A DNA stretch of 64,000 nucleotides from contig CALRKY020000005.1 of the NCBI GenBank assembly GCA_943368345.1, positions 1-64,000 of the forward strand. Direction: 5' to 3'. The notes under the pieces are model-generated. The model did no database searches and was not told the DNA's origin. It saw only the letters and a program-made list of their open reading frames with translations. The translations under genes were made by a program, and so were the position numbers. Origin of the DNA: JADCGM01 sp943368345 (lineage in GTDB: Bacteria > Pseudomonadota > Alphaproteobacteria > Sphingomonadales > Sphingomonadaceae). Positions 15,136 through 23,538 of this stretch are shown piece by piece. The stretch's first letter is position 1; the number at the start of each line of letters is the position of its first letter.

Positions 15136-17418
15136 CTATTCCAGTGCGATTTTTCGCTTTTCGGCCTCGGCCCGCAGCCGGTCCCGAATCAGCCCGCCGG
15201 GTTCCGCCAGCCAGGTCCGCATCGCCTGTCGCAGCGGCGCAATCTCGGTTGACCGGAGCATCGACTTGACCGGCCCGATGGCGGCGGGGGTAATCGATAG
15301 GCGTTCGATCCCCAACGCGACGAGAGCAAGGGCCTCGAGCGTCCGCCCGCCCATTTCCCCGCACACGGACAGCGGCACATTGGCGGCCTTGGTGGCGTCA
15401 ATGACCCGGGCCAGAAACCGCAGCACTGCCGGTGACAGCCAGTCATAGCGGTCGGCGAGTTTCGGGTTGGACCGGTCGGCGGCAAACAGGAACTGGGTGA
15501 GGTCATTGGTACCAACCGACATGAAATCAATGCGCGGCAACAGGTCATCCAATTGCTCGGCCAGCGCCGGGACCTCGAGCATGACGCCGTAGCGAATATG
15601 TGCGGGCAGCGGCAGGCCGCGCTTGGCATTGCGCACCCGCTGCGCCTCAATCACCGCCTTGGCTGCATCAAACTCCCAGGGCTCGCTCACCATTGGAAAC
15701 ATCACATGCAGCGTCTGTCCGGCAGCGGCATCGAGCAGGGCATGGGCCTGGACCTTGAGTAATCCGTCCCGTTCCAGTGCCATCCGGAGCGCCCGCCAGC
15801 CCATCGCCGGATTCTCTTCCTCGCTGTCATCGGGGTCGCGCATATAGGGGACGGCCTTGTCACCGCCGATGTCGACGGTGCGGAACACCACTGGTCTGTC
15901 TCCGGCTGCGGCCAGCACATCCTTGTACAGCGCCGTTTGCCGCTCGCGGCGGGGCAGCGTCGCCGATACCAGAAACTGGAATTCGGTGCGGAACAGGCCG
16001 ATGCCGTCGGCATTGGTCTGGTCAAGACCCGCAAGGTCGGCACGCAGCCCGGCATTCATGAACAGTTTGACCCGCACCCCGTCCTTTGTGACCGCTGGCA
16101 GGTCGCGGATCTTGGCATAGGCGGCCTGACGCTTGGCCCGCATCGAGGCCAGCGAGCCATATTGTTTGATCATCGCCGCTGTTGGCCGGGCGATCAGCGC
16201 TGCCGAGGTTCCGTCGATGATCAGCGTGTCACCTTCGGCGACGGTTCCGCGCAAATCCTTCAACCGTCCGACCACCGGAATGCCCATTGCGCGGGCAACA
16301 ATGGTGACATGGGAGGTCAGTGACCCTTCTTCCAGCGCCACACCCTTCAGATAGCGTCGGTCATATTCCAGCAATTCGGCGGGCCCAAGGTTGCGGGCGA
16401 CAAGGATCGAATCCTCCTTCAGGCCTTCCTCGGCAGCGGTGCCGAGTTTGCCCGCGACGATGCGGATCAGCCGGTTGGCGAGATCGTCGAGATCATGCAT
16501 CCGCTCCCGCAGATAGGGATCGTCAATCTTCTGCATCCGCTCGCGGGTGCGCTGCTGGACGCGTTCAATCGCGGCTTCGGCGGTGAGGCCGGAATCAATT
16601 GCCTCGTTGATCCGCCGGGACCAGCCCTCGTCATAGGCGAACATCTTGTAGGTTTCGAGAATGTCCTGATGGTCGCCGGGACCGGCAAATTCCGCCTGCC
16701 CCATCATCCGGTCGATCTGTTCCCGCATCTTGGTGAAGGCATTGTAGACCCGGGCGCGTTCGGCCTCGATATCATCGGCCATGGTATGTTCAACGACAAC
16801 GCGCGGCTGGTGAAACACCGCCGACCCCCGGACGATCCCGTCGACCAGTTTCAGTCCAACGAGCCGCGCTGGCCCAACCGAAGCGGCCCGCGCCCGCGCG
16901 ATGGACGCGTCGTCAACAAGGCTCGCTGAGGCAATGAGTTCGGCGAGCACCATCGCGGTGGTCTGCAACGCCTCAATCTCCACATCCTCATATTGGCGCG
17001 GCTCGACATGCTGGAGGCAGATGACCCCGATTGCTGCCTCCCGGCGGATGATCGGCACCCCGGCAAAGCTGTGGAACAGTTCTTCGCCTGTTTCCGGTCG
17101 GAACGCGAAATTGGGGTTGGAGGACGCCTCGGCAAGATTGAGCGGTTCGCGCGTCGCCGCAATCATACCGACCAGACCCTCCCCAAGTTTCAGCCGGGTC
17201 ACATGGACCGCCGATTGCGCCAGCCCCTGCGTGGCGAACAGCTCCAGCATGCTGTCGCGGACCAGATAGATCGAACAAACCTCCGACGTCAGCGCGTCGG
17301 CGATGATCTGCACGACCTGATTGAGCTTGGCCTGCGCTCCCGAACGGGCGGCCATGACGTCGTGTAACCGACGCAAGATGTCACGGGCGGCCGACGCAGC
17401 GGTGGCCGCAGGGCTCAT
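15136..17418 (-). CDS. ptsP: phosphoenolpyruvate-protein phosphotransferase PtsP (EI-Ntr)
   Basis: First enzyme of the nitrogen-related phosphotransfer chain; it takes phosphate from PEP and passes it to NPr. The 760 aa protein begins with a GAF domain (about 20-170, CSIYLVRDSMLELFATQGL), which senses small molecules. Then come the PTS N-terminal helical domain, the phosphohistidine domain with GSLTSHVTIVARAMGIPVV (His near residue 370), and the PEP-binding barrel (IGLFRTEFQFLV, VMLEVPALAEQL, LSVCGEMGGRTLEAL). ATG overlaps the stop of the upstream nitronate monooxygenase-like gene. Next to lysC, as in many alphaproteobacteria. Confidence 0.95.
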   Translation of the reverse strand: MSPAATAASAARDILRRLHDVMAARSGAQAKLNQVVQIIADALTSEVCSIYLVRDSMLELFATQGLAQSAVHVTRLKLGEGLVGMIAATREPLNLAEASSNPNFAFRPETGEELFHSFAGVPIIRREAAIGVICLQHVEPRQYEDVEIEALQTTAMVLAELIASASLVDDASIARARAASVGPARLVGLKLVDGIVRGSAVFHQPRVVVEHTMADDIEAERARVYNAFTKMREQIDRMMGQAEFAGPGDHQDILETYKMFAYDEGWSRRINEAIDSGLTAEAAIERVQQRTRERMQKIDDPYLRERMHDLDDLANRLIRIVAGKLGTAAEEGLKEDSILVARNLGPAELLEYDRRYLKGVALEEGSLTSHVTIVARAMGIPVVGRLKDLRGTVAEGDTLIIDGTSAALIARPTAAMIKQYGSLASMRAKRQAAYAKIRDLPAVTKDGVRVKLFMNAGLRADLAGLDQTNADGIGLFRTEFQFLVSATLPRRERQTALYKDVLAAAGDRPVVFRTVDIGGDKAVPYMRDPDDSEEENPAMGWRALRMALERDGLLKVQAHALLDAAAGQTLHVMFPMVSEPWEFDAAKAVIEAQRVRNAKRGLPLPAHIRYGVMLEVPALAEQLDDLLPRIDFMSVGTNDLTQFLFAADRSNPKLADRYDWLSPAVLRFLARVIDATKAANVPLSVCGEMGGRTLEALALVALGIERLSITPAAIGPVKSMLRSTEIAPLRQAMRTWLAEPGGLIRDRLRAEAEKRKIALE

Positions 17419-18425
17419 GCGGCGGCCCGCCGGTCGAGGGCCTCATTGGCCTCGGCCACCAGTTCGGCAATGATGTCGGCGGCGGGTTCTTCCCGGGTGA
17501 CCATGCCGACCGATTGACCAGCCATCAGCGACCCGGCTTCAATATCCCCATCAACGACGGCCCGGCGCAGGGCGCCCGCCCAATAATGTTCGATCTGAAG
17601 CTGGGCTTCGGCCAGTTCGACCGATCCGGCGTCCAGCAAAGCGACCATTTCGCGCTGTTTGGCGGTAAATGCCTCCGTCCCGGCGTTTTTGAGGGCGCGG
17701 ACCGGAATGACCGGCAGGCGTGGGTCGAATTGCACACTGGCCACCGCGTCGCGAGCGGCCCCGCGAATGAAGGCCCGCTTGAAATTGGGGTGGGCGACGC
17801 TTTCGGTGGCGCACACAAAGCGGGTGCCAAGTTGTACGCCTGCGGCCCCCATTTCGAGATAGGCGGCAATCGCCGAACCTCGGCCAATTCCGCCCGCGAC
17901 AAACACCGGAACCTGATCTGCCATCACCGGCAGGATTTCCTGAGCGAGCACCGATGTCGACACCGGGCCGATATGGCCGCCAGCCTCGCTCCCTTCGATC
18001 ACCAAGGCATCTGCACCTGACCGCACCAATTTCTTGGCCAGCGACAGCGCGGGGGCAAAGCACATCAGCTTCATGCCCGCATCCTTGATCGCGGCAATGG
18101 CCGCGCCTGATGGCAGCCCGCCAGCGAGCACGACATGGCTGACCTTGGCATCGGCGCAGACCTGGATCAGGTCCATCATCTGCGGATGGAGGGTGATGAG
18201 ATTAACCCCGAACGGCTTGTCGGTGAGCGCCTTGGTGGCTGCAATTTCGGCGGCAAGGATTTCAACCGGCATCGACCCGCAGGCAATCACGCCGAAGCCA
18301 CCGGCGTTGGAGATGGCGGCAACCAGATTGCGCTCGCTGACCCAGGTCATCGCGCCTGCCATGATGGCATGGCGGGTGCCAAGGAACGCCGCACCGCGCG
18401 CCATCAATGTATCGAGGCGGGTCAT
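17415..18425 (-). CDS. nitronate monooxygenase-like flavoprotein
   Basis: A 336 aa protein of the 2-nitropropane dioxygenase/nitronate monooxygenase superfamily: GTRHAIMAGAMTWVSERNLV at the start, then AISNAGGFGVIACGSM, and the flavin-binding loops ALVIEGSEAGGHIGP and PVFVAGGIGRGSAIAAYL. The SEAGGH motif and TIM-barrel pattern fit an FMN enzyme. True nitronate activity is not assured; relatives include FabK-type and other oxidoreductases. ATGA overlaps join it to lysC upstream and ptsP downstream, so it sits inside what is usually a direct lysC-ptsP pair. Confidence 0.85.
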   Translation of the reverse strand: MTRLDTLMARGAAFLGTRHAIMAGAMTWVSERNLVAAISNAGGFGVIACGSMPVEILAAEIAATKALTDKPFGVNLITLHPQMMDLIQVCADAKVSHVVLAGGLPSGAAIAAIKDAGMKLMCFAPALSLAKKLVRSGADALVIEGSEAGGHIGPVSTSVLAQEILPVMADQVPVFVAGGIGRGSAIAAYLEMGAAGVQLGTRFVCATESVAHPNFKRAFIRGAARDAVASVQFDPRLPVIPVRALKNAGTEAFTAKQREMVALLDAGSVELAEAQLQIEHYWAGALRRAVVDGDIEAGSLMAGQSVGMVTREEPAADIIAELVAEANEALDRRAAA

Positions 18426-19645
18426 GCCGCTGCGTCCAGGCCGTAAGCGGTGTGGAGGACGCGCACCGCGAGTTCTGTATATTCCTCGGCAATCAGCACG
18501 CTAACCTTGATCTCCGACGTGGTGATCGCCTGAATATTGATGCCGCGTTCGCCGAGCGCCTTGAACATCGTCTGCGCCACACCGGCATGACTGCGCATCC
18601 CGACGCCCACGACCGAAATTTTCGACACATTGTCGTCGCTCAGGCGGCGCGAATAGCCGATGGTGGCCTCGGCCTTGGCCAGCACGTCGAGGGACTTGCT
18701 GAGTTCGGTGCGCGGCACCGTGAAGGTCACGTCGGTGTTGCCGGTGTCGTGTGCGATATTCTGCACGATCATATCGACATTCACATGCGCTTCGGCCAGC
18801 GGGCCGAAAATTGCCGCAACCGAACCGGGGCGGTCCGGCACGGCGACCAGGGTTATTTTCGCTTCGTTCCGGTCATAGGCGACGCCGGTGATCAGCTGTT
18901 GTTCCACAATCTCATCCTCATCGACGACAAATGTTCCAGGCTGGTCGTTGAACGACGACAGCACCTGAACGCGGACCTTTTCCTTCATGGCGAGTTCAAC
19001 CGAGCGCGTCTGCAGGACTTTCGCCCCAACCGACGCCAGCTCCAGCATTTCCTCATAGGTGACCCGGGTCAATTTGCGCGCGCGCGGCACGATGCGCGGG
19101 TCGGTGGTATAGACCCCGTCCACATCGGTGTAGATGTCGCAGCGATCCGCCTTCAGCGCCGCCGCCACGGCGACGGCTGAGGTATCAGAGCCGCCCCGGC
19201 CAAGGGTCGATACCCGGTCGCCTTCGGACAGGCCCTGAAAGCCCGGAATGACCGCCACCGTCCCCGCCGCCATGGAGGCGAGCACCGCCGCGGTCTCCAT
19301 CCCCATGATCCGGGCCTTGCTGTGCGCGTCCGACGTCTGGATCGGCAATTGCCAACCGAGCCAGGACCGGGCCGGGACGCCGGCTGCCTGCAGCGCAATC
19401 GCCAGCAGGCCGCTGGTCACCTGCTCACCGGCGGCGACAACCACGTCATATTCCTTGGGATCATGCAGCGGGGAGGCTTCGCGACAGAAACTGACCAGCC
19501 GGTCGGTTTCGCCTGCCATCGCCGACACCACAACCGCCACCTCATTGCCAGCCTCGACTGCATGTTTCACCCGCGCGGCGACACTCCGGATCCGCTCAAT
19601 CCCGGCCATCGAGGTGCCGCCGAACTTCATGACGATGCGTGGCAT
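18422..19645 (-). CDS. lysC: aspartate kinase
   Basis: Phosphorylates aspartate, the entry step for lysine, threonine, methionine and diaminopimelate. The 407 aa protein starts MPRIVMKFGGTSMAGIERI and has GFQGLSEGDRVSTLGRGGSD and DRCDIYTDVDGVYTTDPRIV. Two C-terminal ACT domains follow (ITLVAVPDRPGSVAAIFGPL and ISVVGVGMRSHAGVAQTMFK), the usual site of feedback control by lysine and/or threonine. First gene of the lysC - monooxygenase - ptsP run; divergent from ubiG. Confidence 0.96.
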   Translation of the reverse strand: MPRIVMKFGGTSMAGIERIRSVAARVKHAVEAGNEVAVVVSAMAGETDRLVSFCREASPLHDPKEYDVVVAAGEQVTSGLLAIALQAAGVPARSWLGWQLPIQTSDAHSKARIMGMETAAVLASMAAGTVAVIPGFQGLSEGDRVSTLGRGGSDTSAVAVAAALKADRCDIYTDVDGVYTTDPRIVPRARKLTRVTYEEMLELASVGAKVLQTRSVELAMKEKVRVQVLSSFNDQPGTFVVDEDEIVEQQLITGVAYDRNEAKITLVAVPDRPGSVAAIFGPLAEAHVNVDMIVQNIAHDTGNTDVTFTVPRTELSKSLDVLAKAEATIGYSRRLSDDNVSKISVVGVGMRSHAGVAQTMFKALGERGINIQAITTSEIKVSVLIAEEYTELAVRVLHTAYGLDAAA

Positions 19646-19678
19646 GGGCGAGATACGGGTCCTGCGTGTGTTGAGAGC

Positions 19679-19705
19679 CTATCAGGCGGGATGCGGTCCT
19701 GATAG
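19679..19705. promoter_or_regulatory. inverted repeat between lysC and ubiG
   Basis: CTATCAGG (19679-19686) and CCTGATAG (19698-19705) are perfect arms around 11 bases in the 72-base divergent region. It could be an operator for one or both genes. Confidence 0.35.
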
Positions 19706-19717
19706 AAATGTCGGGGT

Positions 19718-20464
19718 ATGAACGCAAGCAACGCCGCCTCCATCGACCCGGCCGAAGTCGCGCTGTTTGGCGGGCTGGCGGAGGATTGGTGGAACCCGCA
19801 CGGCACCTCGGCGATGCTGCATGCGATCAATCCGGTCCGGCTGGGCTATATCCGCGAGCAGGCGCTGGCGCAGTTTGGACGGGATGCGCGGGCGCGGTCG
19901 CCTTTCACTGGACTGCGGGCGCTTGATGTCGGCTGCGGCGGCGGATTGCTGTGCGAGCCGCTGGTCCGGCAGGGGTTTGCGGTCACCGGGCTCGACGCGG
20001 CCCCGGAGAATATTGCCATTGCGCGGGGCCATGCTGCGGGCGCCGGGCTGGCCGTCGACTACCGCACCGGATCGGCGGAGGCGCTGGCCGTCGATGTGCC
20101 TGGGCAGTTTGACCTGATCACCTGTCTGGAGGTGATTGAGCATGTCGCCGATATCGATAGTTTCCTCGCCGCACTTGCCACCTTGCTCGCACCGGGCGGG
20201 CTGTTGATCCTGTCGACGCCGAACCGCACCGCCCTGTCCTACGCCGTGCTGATCGTCGGGGCTGAGCGGCTGGCGCGGGTAATCCCAGCGGGCGCGCATG
20301 ACTGGGACAAGTTCGTCACCCCCGATGAACTGGCCATCACTTTGGCCCGCCACGGCCTTGCCGCCGCCGATCGGCGTGGCCTCAGCTACCGGCCCGGACG
20401 CGGCTTTGCGCTGACCAGCGACCAGGCGATCAATTATTTCATGACGGCGAGGGCACAGCCATGA
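19718..20464 (+). CDS. ubiG: ubiquinone biosynthesis O-methyltransferase
   Basis: Carries out both O-methylations of the ubiquinone ring, using SAM, at the cytoplasmic membrane. The 248 aa protein opens with VALFGGLAEDWWNPHGTSAM, a UbiG signature. The SAM site follows (LRALDVGCGGGLLCEPLVRQ, then VTGLDAAPENIAIARGHA), then FDLITCLEVIEHVADIDSFL and LILSTPNRT. The C-terminal YRPGRGFALTSDQAINYFMT is also typical. ATG overlaps the next gene as ATGA at the far end. Divergent from lysC, a common alphaproteobacterial arrangement. Confidence 0.95.
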   Translation: MNASNAASIDPAEVALFGGLAEDWWNPHGTSAMLHAINPVRLGYIREQALAQFGRDARARSPFTGLRALDVGCGGGLLCEPLVRQGFAVTGLDAAPENIAIARGHAAGAGLAVDYRTGSAEALAVDVPGQFDLITCLEVIEHVADIDSFLAALATLLAPGGLLILSTPNRTALSYAVLIVGAERLARVIPAGAHDWDKFVTPDELAITLARHGLAAADRRGLSYRPGRGFALTSDQAINYFMTARAQP

Positions 20465-20973
20465 ACCTGAAGGGCATCCACCATAGCGCGTTCCGCTGCC
20501 GCGACGCCGAGGAAACCCGGGCGTTTTACGAGGATTTGCTCGGGCTGCCACTCGCCGCTGTGGTGGCGGAGGAGTTTGAGCCGGGGAGCAAGGCCCCGCA
20601 CCCGTTTGTCCATCTGTTCTTCAAAATGGGGGACGGCAACTATTTCGCGTTTTTTGACGCACCGTCGAGCGTGAAGCCCGACAGTTTTGCGGTGCCGCAC
20701 GGCTTTGACCGGCATGTTGCCTTCGAGGCCGAAGACGAGGCAGCGCTGGCCGACTGGCAGGCGAAGTTCAAGGCTGCCGACGTGCCTTGCTTCGGCCCCA
20801 TCGACCATCATTTCGTCAAATCAATCTACTTCTGGGACCCCAACGGCATCCCGCTGGAAATCACCGCCCGGGTGGCCGACCATGACAGCATCATGGCGAG
20901 CGAGGCCAAGGGTGCCCGCGCCGTCATCGACGCCTGGACTGCCCGCAAGGCGGCAGCGGTCGCCGCCGAATGA
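20461..20973 (+). CDS. VOC-family (glyoxalase-like) protein
   Basis: A 170 aa protein of the vicinal oxygen chelate superfamily: LKGIHHSAFRCRDAEETRAF with the first metal-binding His, then DRHVAFEAEDEAALADW with the second His, and SIYFWDPNGIPLEITARVAD with the C-terminal Glu. These residues could hold one divalent metal. The substrate is unknown. ATG overlaps the ubiG stop and TGA overlaps the next gene, so the three genes form one unit. Confidence 0.85.
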   Translation: MNLKGIHHSAFRCRDAEETRAFYEDLLGLPLAAVVAEEFEPGSKAPHPFVHLFFKMGDGNYFAFFDAPSSVKPDSFAVPHGFDRHVAFEAEDEAALADWQAKFKAADVPCFGPIDHHFVKSIYFWDPNGIPLEITARVADHDSIMASEAKGARAVIDAWTARKAAAVAAE

Positions 20974-22145
20974 GCGACAATTTCGACCGGATTCCGCTCG
21001 TCATCGCCTATAATGAACCCATCGGTGTCCGCGATACCTATGGCGGGATTGCCGGACAGGTGGTGTTGCAGGCCCATCATCTGAAACCGCATACCGCGTC
21101 CGACACGCTGGTGATTTTCATGCACCCGATGGGGATCATGCATTATCTGCCGCTGCCGCGCGCCATGGCCGCCGCCGGGGTTCACTGCCTGTCCGCGGTC
21201 AGCCGCTATCCCAACAATGACAGCGCCTTGATCATGGAGAAGGTGCTGTTCGACCTCGGGGCCTGGGTCCGGCATGCGAAGGAGCGGTTGGGATATAGCA
21301 AGATCGTCCTCGGCGGTTGGTCGGGCGGTGGCAGCCTGTCGCTCTTCTACCAGTCGCAGGCGCTGACCCCGACCTTGGCCGCCACACCGGCAGGCGACCC
21401 CTCCGACATGGCCGCAGCCCAGTTGATCCCAGCGGACGCGGTGATGCTGCTCGCTGCGCACTGCTCGCGGTCCGAAACCCTGACCGAATGGCTGGACCCC
21501 AGCATTACTGACGAGGCCGATCCCGACCACCGCGACCCGGCGTGGAACCTCTATGCCGACCCGCCGCCGGCTGCGCCGCCCTACGCCGACGACTGGGTTG
21601 CGGAGTTCCGCCAGCACCAGATCGCCCGTAATCGCCGCATCACCAGCTGGGCGGAGGAGACGCTGGCCAAATTGCGCGCGAACGAGGGGCCGCATGCCGA
21701 ACGCGCCTTCGTCGTCCACGGCACCATGGCCGATCCGCGCTGGCTCGATCCGACGCTCGACGCCAACGACCGCAAACCCGGCTGGTGCTATCTCGGCGAC
21801 CCCCGACTGATCAACGACAGCCCCGGCGGGCTTGGCCGTTTCACCACAACCCGGTCCTGGCTCAGCCAGTGGAGCTATGGCCGGTCAAATGCCGACCACC
21901 GCAAATGCGCCGACATTCGCGTCCCCGTCCTCGTCATCGGCAACAGCGCCGACGACGCCTGCACCCCCAGCCACACCCAACGCCTGTTCGATGCGGTTCA
22001 AACCGAGGACAAACAGATGCACACGATAAACGGCGCGACCCATTATTACGCCGGCCAACCCGACAAACTGGCGGAAGCCTGCGGGCTGGTCAAATCCTGG
22101 TTGCTGGCGCGTGGGTTTGGTCAGGGGTGGTTTAGTTCTGTTTAG
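20970..22145 (+). CDS. alpha/beta-hydrolase fold protein
   Basis: A 391 aa protein with the nucleophile elbow IVLGGWSGGGSLSLFY, a probable catalytic Asp in VLVIGNSADDACTPSH, and a His in INGATHYYAGQPDKL, in hydrolase order. It has an N-terminal segment before the core and a long lid-like insert between elbow and Asp. No signal peptide is seen. The substrate is unknown; coupling to a VOC protein suggests breakdown of a small organic compound, but that is inference. It is joined to the preceding gene by an ATGA overlap. Confidence 0.82.
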   Translation: MSDNFDRIPLVIAYNEPIGVRDTYGGIAGQVVLQAHHLKPHTASDTLVIFMHPMGIMHYLPLPRAMAAAGVHCLSAVSRYPNNDSALIMEKVLFDLGAWVRHAKERLGYSKIVLGGWSGGGSLSLFYQSQALTPTLAATPAGDPSDMAAAQLIPADAVMLLAAHCSRSETLTEWLDPSITDEADPDHRDPAWNLYADPPPAAPPYADDWVAEFRQHQIARNRRITSWAEETLAKLRANEGPHAERAFVVHGTMADPRWLDPTLDANDRKPGWCYLGDPRLINDSPGGLGRFTTTRSWLSQWSYGRSNADHRKCADIRVPVLVIGNSADDACTPSHTQRLFDAVQTEDKQMHTINGATHYYAGQPDKLAEACGLVKSWLLARGFGQGWFSSV

Positions 22146-22203
22146 GTGGTCGGGGCTATCGCCACGCATTGTTCCCACCCCGTCCCGCACTGCACAAATT
22201 CAT

Positions 22204-22231
22204 TTGACAGTCAGCCGCTGCTCCTTAGAAG
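22204..22231 (+). promoter_or_regulatory. candidate promoter of serC
   Basis: TTGACA (22204-22209), a perfect -35, is followed after 16 bases by TAGAAG (22226-22231). It would start transcription near 22238, at the front of the hairpins before serC. Confidence 0.5.
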
Positions 22232-22288
22232 CGCCCTCGGGCCACGCCGTCCCAACGCGGCGCGAGCTCTCTGTAAGGAGAGAATCAA
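22232..22288 (+). ncRNA. candidate serC-type leader RNA with RBS hairpin
   Basis: Between the candidate promoter and the serC GTG there are two hairpins. The first is CGCCG (22245-22249) with CGGCG (22258-22262). The second is CTCTC (22267-22271) with GAGAG (22278-22282); its 3' arm contains most of the Shine-Dalgarno AAGGAGAG. A conserved 'serC' leader motif has been described upstream of serC-serA in alphaproteobacteria, and the placement fits. The motif match is recalled, not computed. The second hairpin would hide the ribosome site, so translation of serC could be controlled. Confidence 0.55.
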
Positions 22289-23428
22289 GTGACGAGTTCC
22301 CCGCCTGACGTGCGCCCTGTGCGCCCGTATTTTTCTTCCGGCCCCTGCGCCAAGCGCCCCGGCTGGTCTGCTGCAAACCTCGATACCGAAGTCCTGGGAC
22401 GGTCGCACCGCTCCAAACTCGGCAAGGCGCGCCTGAAGCTCGCCATCGACCTGACGCGCGAGATTTTGCAGGTGCCGGACAGTCACCGCATTGCCATCGT
22501 CCCGGCCTCCGACACCGGCGCGGTTGAGATGGCGCTGTGGTCGATGCTCGGCGCACGGCCTGCCACGATGCTGGCGTGGGAGAGTTTTGGCGAAGGCTGG
22601 GTCACCGATGTGGTGAAGCAGTTGAAGATTGATGCACGCGTCGTCACCGCACCTTATGGCGAACTGCCCGATCTGGCTGCGGTCGATTGGTCAACGGATG
22701 TGGTGTTTACATGGAACGGCACCACCTCGGGCGTCCGGGTGCCGGACGGCAACTGGATTGCCGAGGATCGTACCGGCCTCAGCATCGCCGATGCGACCAG
22801 CGCGGTGTTTGCGGTGCCCATGCCCTGGGCCAAGCTCGATGTGGTGACCTATTCCTGGCAGAAGGTGCTGGGTGGCGAAGGTGGCCACGGTGTCCTGATC
22901 CTGTCGCCCCGCGCGGTGGAGCGGCTCGAAAGCTACAAGCCCGCCTGGCCGCTGCCGAAGATTTTCCGGATGACCAGCGGCGGCAAGTTGATTGCCGGGC
23001 TGTTCGAAGGGGAGACGATCAACACCCCGTCGATGCTGGCCAATGAGGATTATATCGACGCGCTGACATGGGCGCAGTCGCTCGGTGGGCAGGACGGACT
23101 GATTGCCCGGTCGAATGCCAATGCCGCGGCGCTGGATGTCTGGGTTCAGCGCACCCCGTGGGTCGCCAATCTGGCGGTCGATCCCGCGCACCAATCGACG
23201 ACCAGCGTCTGCCTGAAGATCGTCGACCCGGTCCATGCCGCCAACCCGGATGTGCCGAAGAAAATGGCGGCGATGCTGGAGAAGATGGGTGTCGCCTATG
23301 ACATCGGTGCTTACCGCGACGCGCCCCCAGGCCTGCGCATCTGGTGCGGGGCGACCGTCAACACCGCCGACATCCTCGCCCTGACGCCGTGGCTCGATTG
23401 GGCCTTTGCCGAGGCGACTGCGCAGTAA
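22289..23428 (+). CDS. serC: phosphoserine transaminase
   Basis: PLP enzyme that converts 3-phosphohydroxypyruvate to phosphoserine in serine synthesis. The 379 aa protein begins at GTG 22289 (MTSSPPDVRPVRPYFSSGP), is of the longer alphaproteobacterial type, and has the PLP lysine in VTYSWQKVLGGEGGHGVL. GRSHRSKLGKARL and VVFTWNGTTSGVRVPDG match the family. Its Shine-Dalgarno lies in the hairpin noted upstream. serA follows after a palindromic repeat, so the two enzymes of the pathway are probably co-transcribed. Confidence 0.95.
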   Translation: MTSSPPDVRPVRPYFSSGPCAKRPGWSAANLDTEVLGRSHRSKLGKARLKLAIDLTREILQVPDSHRIAIVPASDTGAVEMALWSMLGARPATMLAWESFGEGWVTDVVKQLKIDARVVTAPYGELPDLAAVDWSTDVVFTWNGTTSGVRVPDGNWIAEDRTGLSIADATSAVFAVPMPWAKLDVVTYSWQKVLGGEGGHGVLILSPRAVERLESYKPAWPLPKIFRMTSGGKLIAGLFEGETINTPSMLANEDYIDALTWAQSLGGQDGLIARSNANAAALDVWVQRTPWVANLAVDPAHQSTTSVCLKIVDPVHAANPDVPKKMAAMLEKMGVAYDIGAYRDAPPGLRIWCGATVNTADILALTPWLDWAFAEATAQ

Positions 23429-23435
23429 ATTCACA

Positions 23436-23511
23436 CGTCATCCTGACGAATGTCAGGATCTCCCGCCGCGAAGCCACTCGCGATGGGATCCTGACTTCCG
23501 TCAGGATGACG
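23436..23511. repeat. REP-like palindromic element between serC and serA
   Basis: CGTCATCCTGAC (23436-23447) and GTCAGGATGACG (23500-23511) are perfect 12-base arms. Each half also folds by itself: TCCTGAC-gaat-GTCAGGA on the left and TCCTGAC-ttcc-GTCAGGA on the right, with a further palindrome between. The 13-mer CGTCAGGATGACG occurs again at 27619-27631 after purA. A nested cloverleaf-like repeat inside an operon may trim or stabilise mRNA. Confidence 0.75.
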
Positions 23512-23538
23512 AACTAAAAAAGACCAAGGAGCAATCCC

